A stretch of DNA of 64,000 bases from contig JAHRBC010000002.1 in NCBI GenBank assembly GCA_022702545.1, positions 4,464,001 through 4,528,000 on the forward strand. Direction: 5' to 3'. A program made the translations under genes and the position numbers. Positions 62,202-64,000 of the stretch are shown here, in pieces. Below the pieces are notes generated by a model. It was not told where the DNA came from. It saw nothing but the letters and a program-made list of their open reading frames with translations, and made no database searches. The stretch's first letter is position 1. Each line of letters starts with the position of its first letter. This DNA is from Phycomyces nitens (Eukaryota; Mucoromycota; Mucoromycetes; Mucorales; Phycomycetaceae).

Positions 62202-64000
62202 CTAAAAGAAGGCGATGCACTGGCAAGATGCACTCATGACTGGGGGAGAAAAGCCGGGCAAACATATATCAACACCTTCATCCTCACGCGAACGATCATA
62301 GGACACACCATACCATCTCACAAAGGCGAAAACATGCTGACTTTGATATGATTGGCGATTTGGACGAACAGAGGCAGAGAGAGGCGGCGTAAAGTTGTGG
62401 ACAAACATATACTGTATTTGTCCAGTATATGCAGTCTGGTTCTCACCCGTACTAGTGCCAAACAAAGCTTGAATATATGATCCACCCTTGCCAGAGCCAT
62501 TGTGACCATGATAGATCTGCCCAAGAAGATTGATTGACTTTATCTTTGTTATCTGATTGTCGACAAACAGCAAAGAAGAAGTGGCGTATTGATAGCTCTC
62601 CAGCTCAGAAATGTCATAAGTATCCTTATAATACTCCAACAAATGAGGATAGTCGCCATCACTCATTGCTGTTGCTGGCCTAGCTTGGAGAGGAAACGCA
62701 GAGGGTGGAAGAGGCTCATTACCCTTGATCGGGAATTCGGAATCTTGGGATGCATCCACAAAATTTTGAATTCGGAATGGGCGTCGTGTTGGTGCAGGTG
62801 CAGGTGCAGGTGGAGACAAGGTGGCAAAGGACGAAGAAAGTTTGGCTAAGAGAGGAAGGAAAGGAGCAGATACTGATGACTTGAGGATGGCATTCGTATA
62901 GTCCTCCTTGTACGAATTCTGGACAAATGTTTTCATAAATGTTGACTCGAACCCGTCTCTTCTGTTTGTCTCGATGTTCTTCAACAACCCATTGTATCTC
63001 TCAAACCCAAAGAGCCAATAGCCGTACACTGGTCCAAAATCACGAATGGTCTCGCGAAGATGGAGGTGTAGGTGCATATTGCAGGTGAGGACAGTGTGTG
63101 GGTATTGTTGTTCGCAGGCTTGACCAAATTTCTCCAGGTGACTATGGGCTTCATCAAGTTCGTCAAAAGTGATGGCTGGCTTTATCAAGAGGCGGCAGGC
63201 GTCGACAAAGCTAATCCAATTCTTGAACTTGGCAGCAGGGAGAACGGTCTTCAACAGAGTAGGGGAGTAAACAAGCACCCAGGATTTCCACTCGTCGGCC
63301 TTCATATGGGGAAATCCCTTCCCAATCTTCGTCTTCAACACTGCGTAATCCGCAGGCAACACCATGGTCTCTGCCACCCTCTGCATCTCACGAAGATTGT
63401 TGTCTGTGATCAGACCACTGGCAGTCCACGTCTCGACCATCCTCTTCGCCGTTCCCAGGAATAGGTTGTGCATGGGATCAATGATCGTTCCACGTACTAG
63501 ATCAAAGTATCCAAGGCGATGCAACTGCGACCATCGAACACCATTTTCGACCTCCAGCTGATGCCTTTCTGAGGGCGTACTTGCACTCTTCCACTCCTCA
63601 GCATGCACCCGGTTTTGAGCACCATTTGCAAGTCTCCACGCACAGAAATCAAAACCACGAAAATCGACATTGTTTGTCCCTTCCAAGCGAGAGAAACTAC
63701 GACTGCATTTGTAGCATGCATGGGTACTGTTATGAGACGTGAATCCACTGGTTTTCCTGGCGGCAGGGATATCACATGCAACCATGAAGAGTGCAGCACG
63801 GACAGTTACTCCACTTGGGTTTTCATAACTTGGAATGGCCATTCCAACATACAGCTGCTCCAACTCGTCGACCAAGGGCTTGAGGTAGTTGTTAATCTCC
63901 TCTGATCTTGGTTCTTTTGGCCCAGGCATCAGACCAACAAGAATCACGTTCTCTGCCTTGAACCTATCCTCTCGAGGCAAATTGTTGATTGCGAGGTAAA
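62202..64000 (-). CDS. Tnp2-type transposase, element C, cut by window edge
   Basis: Runs leftward and is open at the right edge, so the N-terminal part (Cys cluster, acidic exons, CxxC region) lies outside. The visible 599 codons start at YLAINNLPREDRF and include ACDIPAARKTSGFTSH, ACYKCSRSFSRLEG, IDPMHNLFLGTAKRMVETW, and MHLHLHLRETIRDFGPVYGY with GFERYNG. It is closer to element B than to A in these segments (for example RHQLEVENGV is shared). No stop or frameshift is seen in this part. The C-terminus is VMSASCQCIAFF. The start given by an in-frame TTG near 63980 is an artefact; the frame continues upstream. Confidence 0.85.
   Translation of the reverse strand, partial: YLAINNLPREDRFKAENVILVGLMPGPKEPRSEEINNYLKPLVDELEQLYVGMAIPSYENPSGVTVRAALFMVACDIPAARKTSGFTSHNSTHACYKCSRSFSRLEGTNNVDFRGFDFCAWRLANGAQNRVHAEEWKSASTPSERHQLEVENGVRWSQLHRLGYFDLVRGTIIDPMHNLFLGTAKRMVETWTASGLITDNNLREMQRVAETMVLPADYAVLKTKIGKGFPHMKADEWKSWVLVYSPTLLKTVLPAAKFKNWISFVDACRLLIKPAITFDELDEAHSHLEKFGQACEQQYPHTVLTCNMHLHLHLRETIRDFGPVYGYWLFGFERYNGLLKNIETNRRDGFESTFMKTFVQNSYKEDYTNAILKSSVSAPFLPLLAKLSSSFATLSPPAPAPAPTRRPFRIQNFVDASQDSEFPIKGNEPLPPSAFPLQARPATAMSDGDYPHLLEYYKDTYDISELESYQYATSSLLFVDNQITKIKSINLLGQIYHGHNGSGKGGSYIQALFGTSTGENQTAYTGQIQYMFVHNFTPPLSASVRPNRQSYQSQHVFAFVRWYGVSYDRSREDEGVDICLPGFSPPVMSASCQCIAFF

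Noticed and set aside
42264..64000. CACTA...TAGTG ends for Tnp2 elements A, B and C
   Set aside because: Isolated CACTA or TAGTG strings occur, but no pair with inverted extension and 3-bp duplication could be matched, so the element limits are left undefined.

Overview
This window reads as a transposon nest from an AT-rich, intron-containing fungus, most likely an early-diverging one (Mucoromycota-like). The pointers are a eukaryotic tRNA-Glu with A and B boxes, short GT-AG introns in nearly every gene, and a mix of Tnp2/CACTA, Harbinger, Merlin, MULE and restriction-like-endonuclease (RLE) LINE families. I found no clear single-copy host protein gene. The lineage is an inference from style and content; no diagnostic marker gene is present.

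Left part (1-9187). An LTR-like repeat (1-747 plus 7911-8170) is split by a 7.16-kb PIF/Harbinger element (748-7907) with inverted ends, a Myb/SANT-type ORF and a DDE transposase gene. Inside the Harbinger, just after the Myb gene stop codon, sits a complete 3,695-bp non-autonomous CACTA element (2593-6287) flanked by the 3-bp duplication TAA. A second copy of the LTR-like repeat (8180-9187) ends about 9 bp before a tRNA gene.

Centre (9197-42264). An intact tRNA-Glu(UUC) gene is followed directly by a head-to-tail array of a roughly 6.57-kb non-LTR retrotransposon: four full-length copies and a fifth broken one. The 1942-residue protein has five N-terminal zinc fingers, a long Pro/Ser/Thr-rich linker, a reverse transcriptase, a C-C-H-C knuckle and a PD-(D/E)XK endonuclease (R2/CRE/NeSL-type layout). 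Each unit is separated from the next by about 22 bp that are exactly the 3' end of the tRNA-Glu gene, starting at its B box. This indicates sequence-specific insertion into the tRNA gene and repeated re-insertion into the regenerated site. Copies 1, 3 and 4 have intact ORFs, copy 2 has a one-base frameshift, and copy 5 is interrupted by a 2.2-kb Merlin element, with its downstream half decayed largely at CpG sites.

Right part (42264-64000). Three related Tnp2-type (EnSpm/CACTA-like) elements A, B and C lie in the same orientation. Each has a rightward four-exon accessory gene converging on a leftward multi-exon Tnp2 transposase gene. Left of the accessory gene each also has a divergently transcribed leftward gene of very short exons. 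In B and C these short exons encode recognisably conserved peptides, and B has amplified one two-exon module four times. Between B and C lie a MULE transposase remnant, one member of a 312-bp dispersed repeat, and an unrecognised intact 221-residue ORF. Element C runs off the right edge.

Functionally everything recognised serves mobile DNA: self-copying LINEs parasitising one tRNA gene, and cut-and-paste elements nested in each other. Such density suggests a heterochromatic or otherwise gene-poor locus; that placement is inference.
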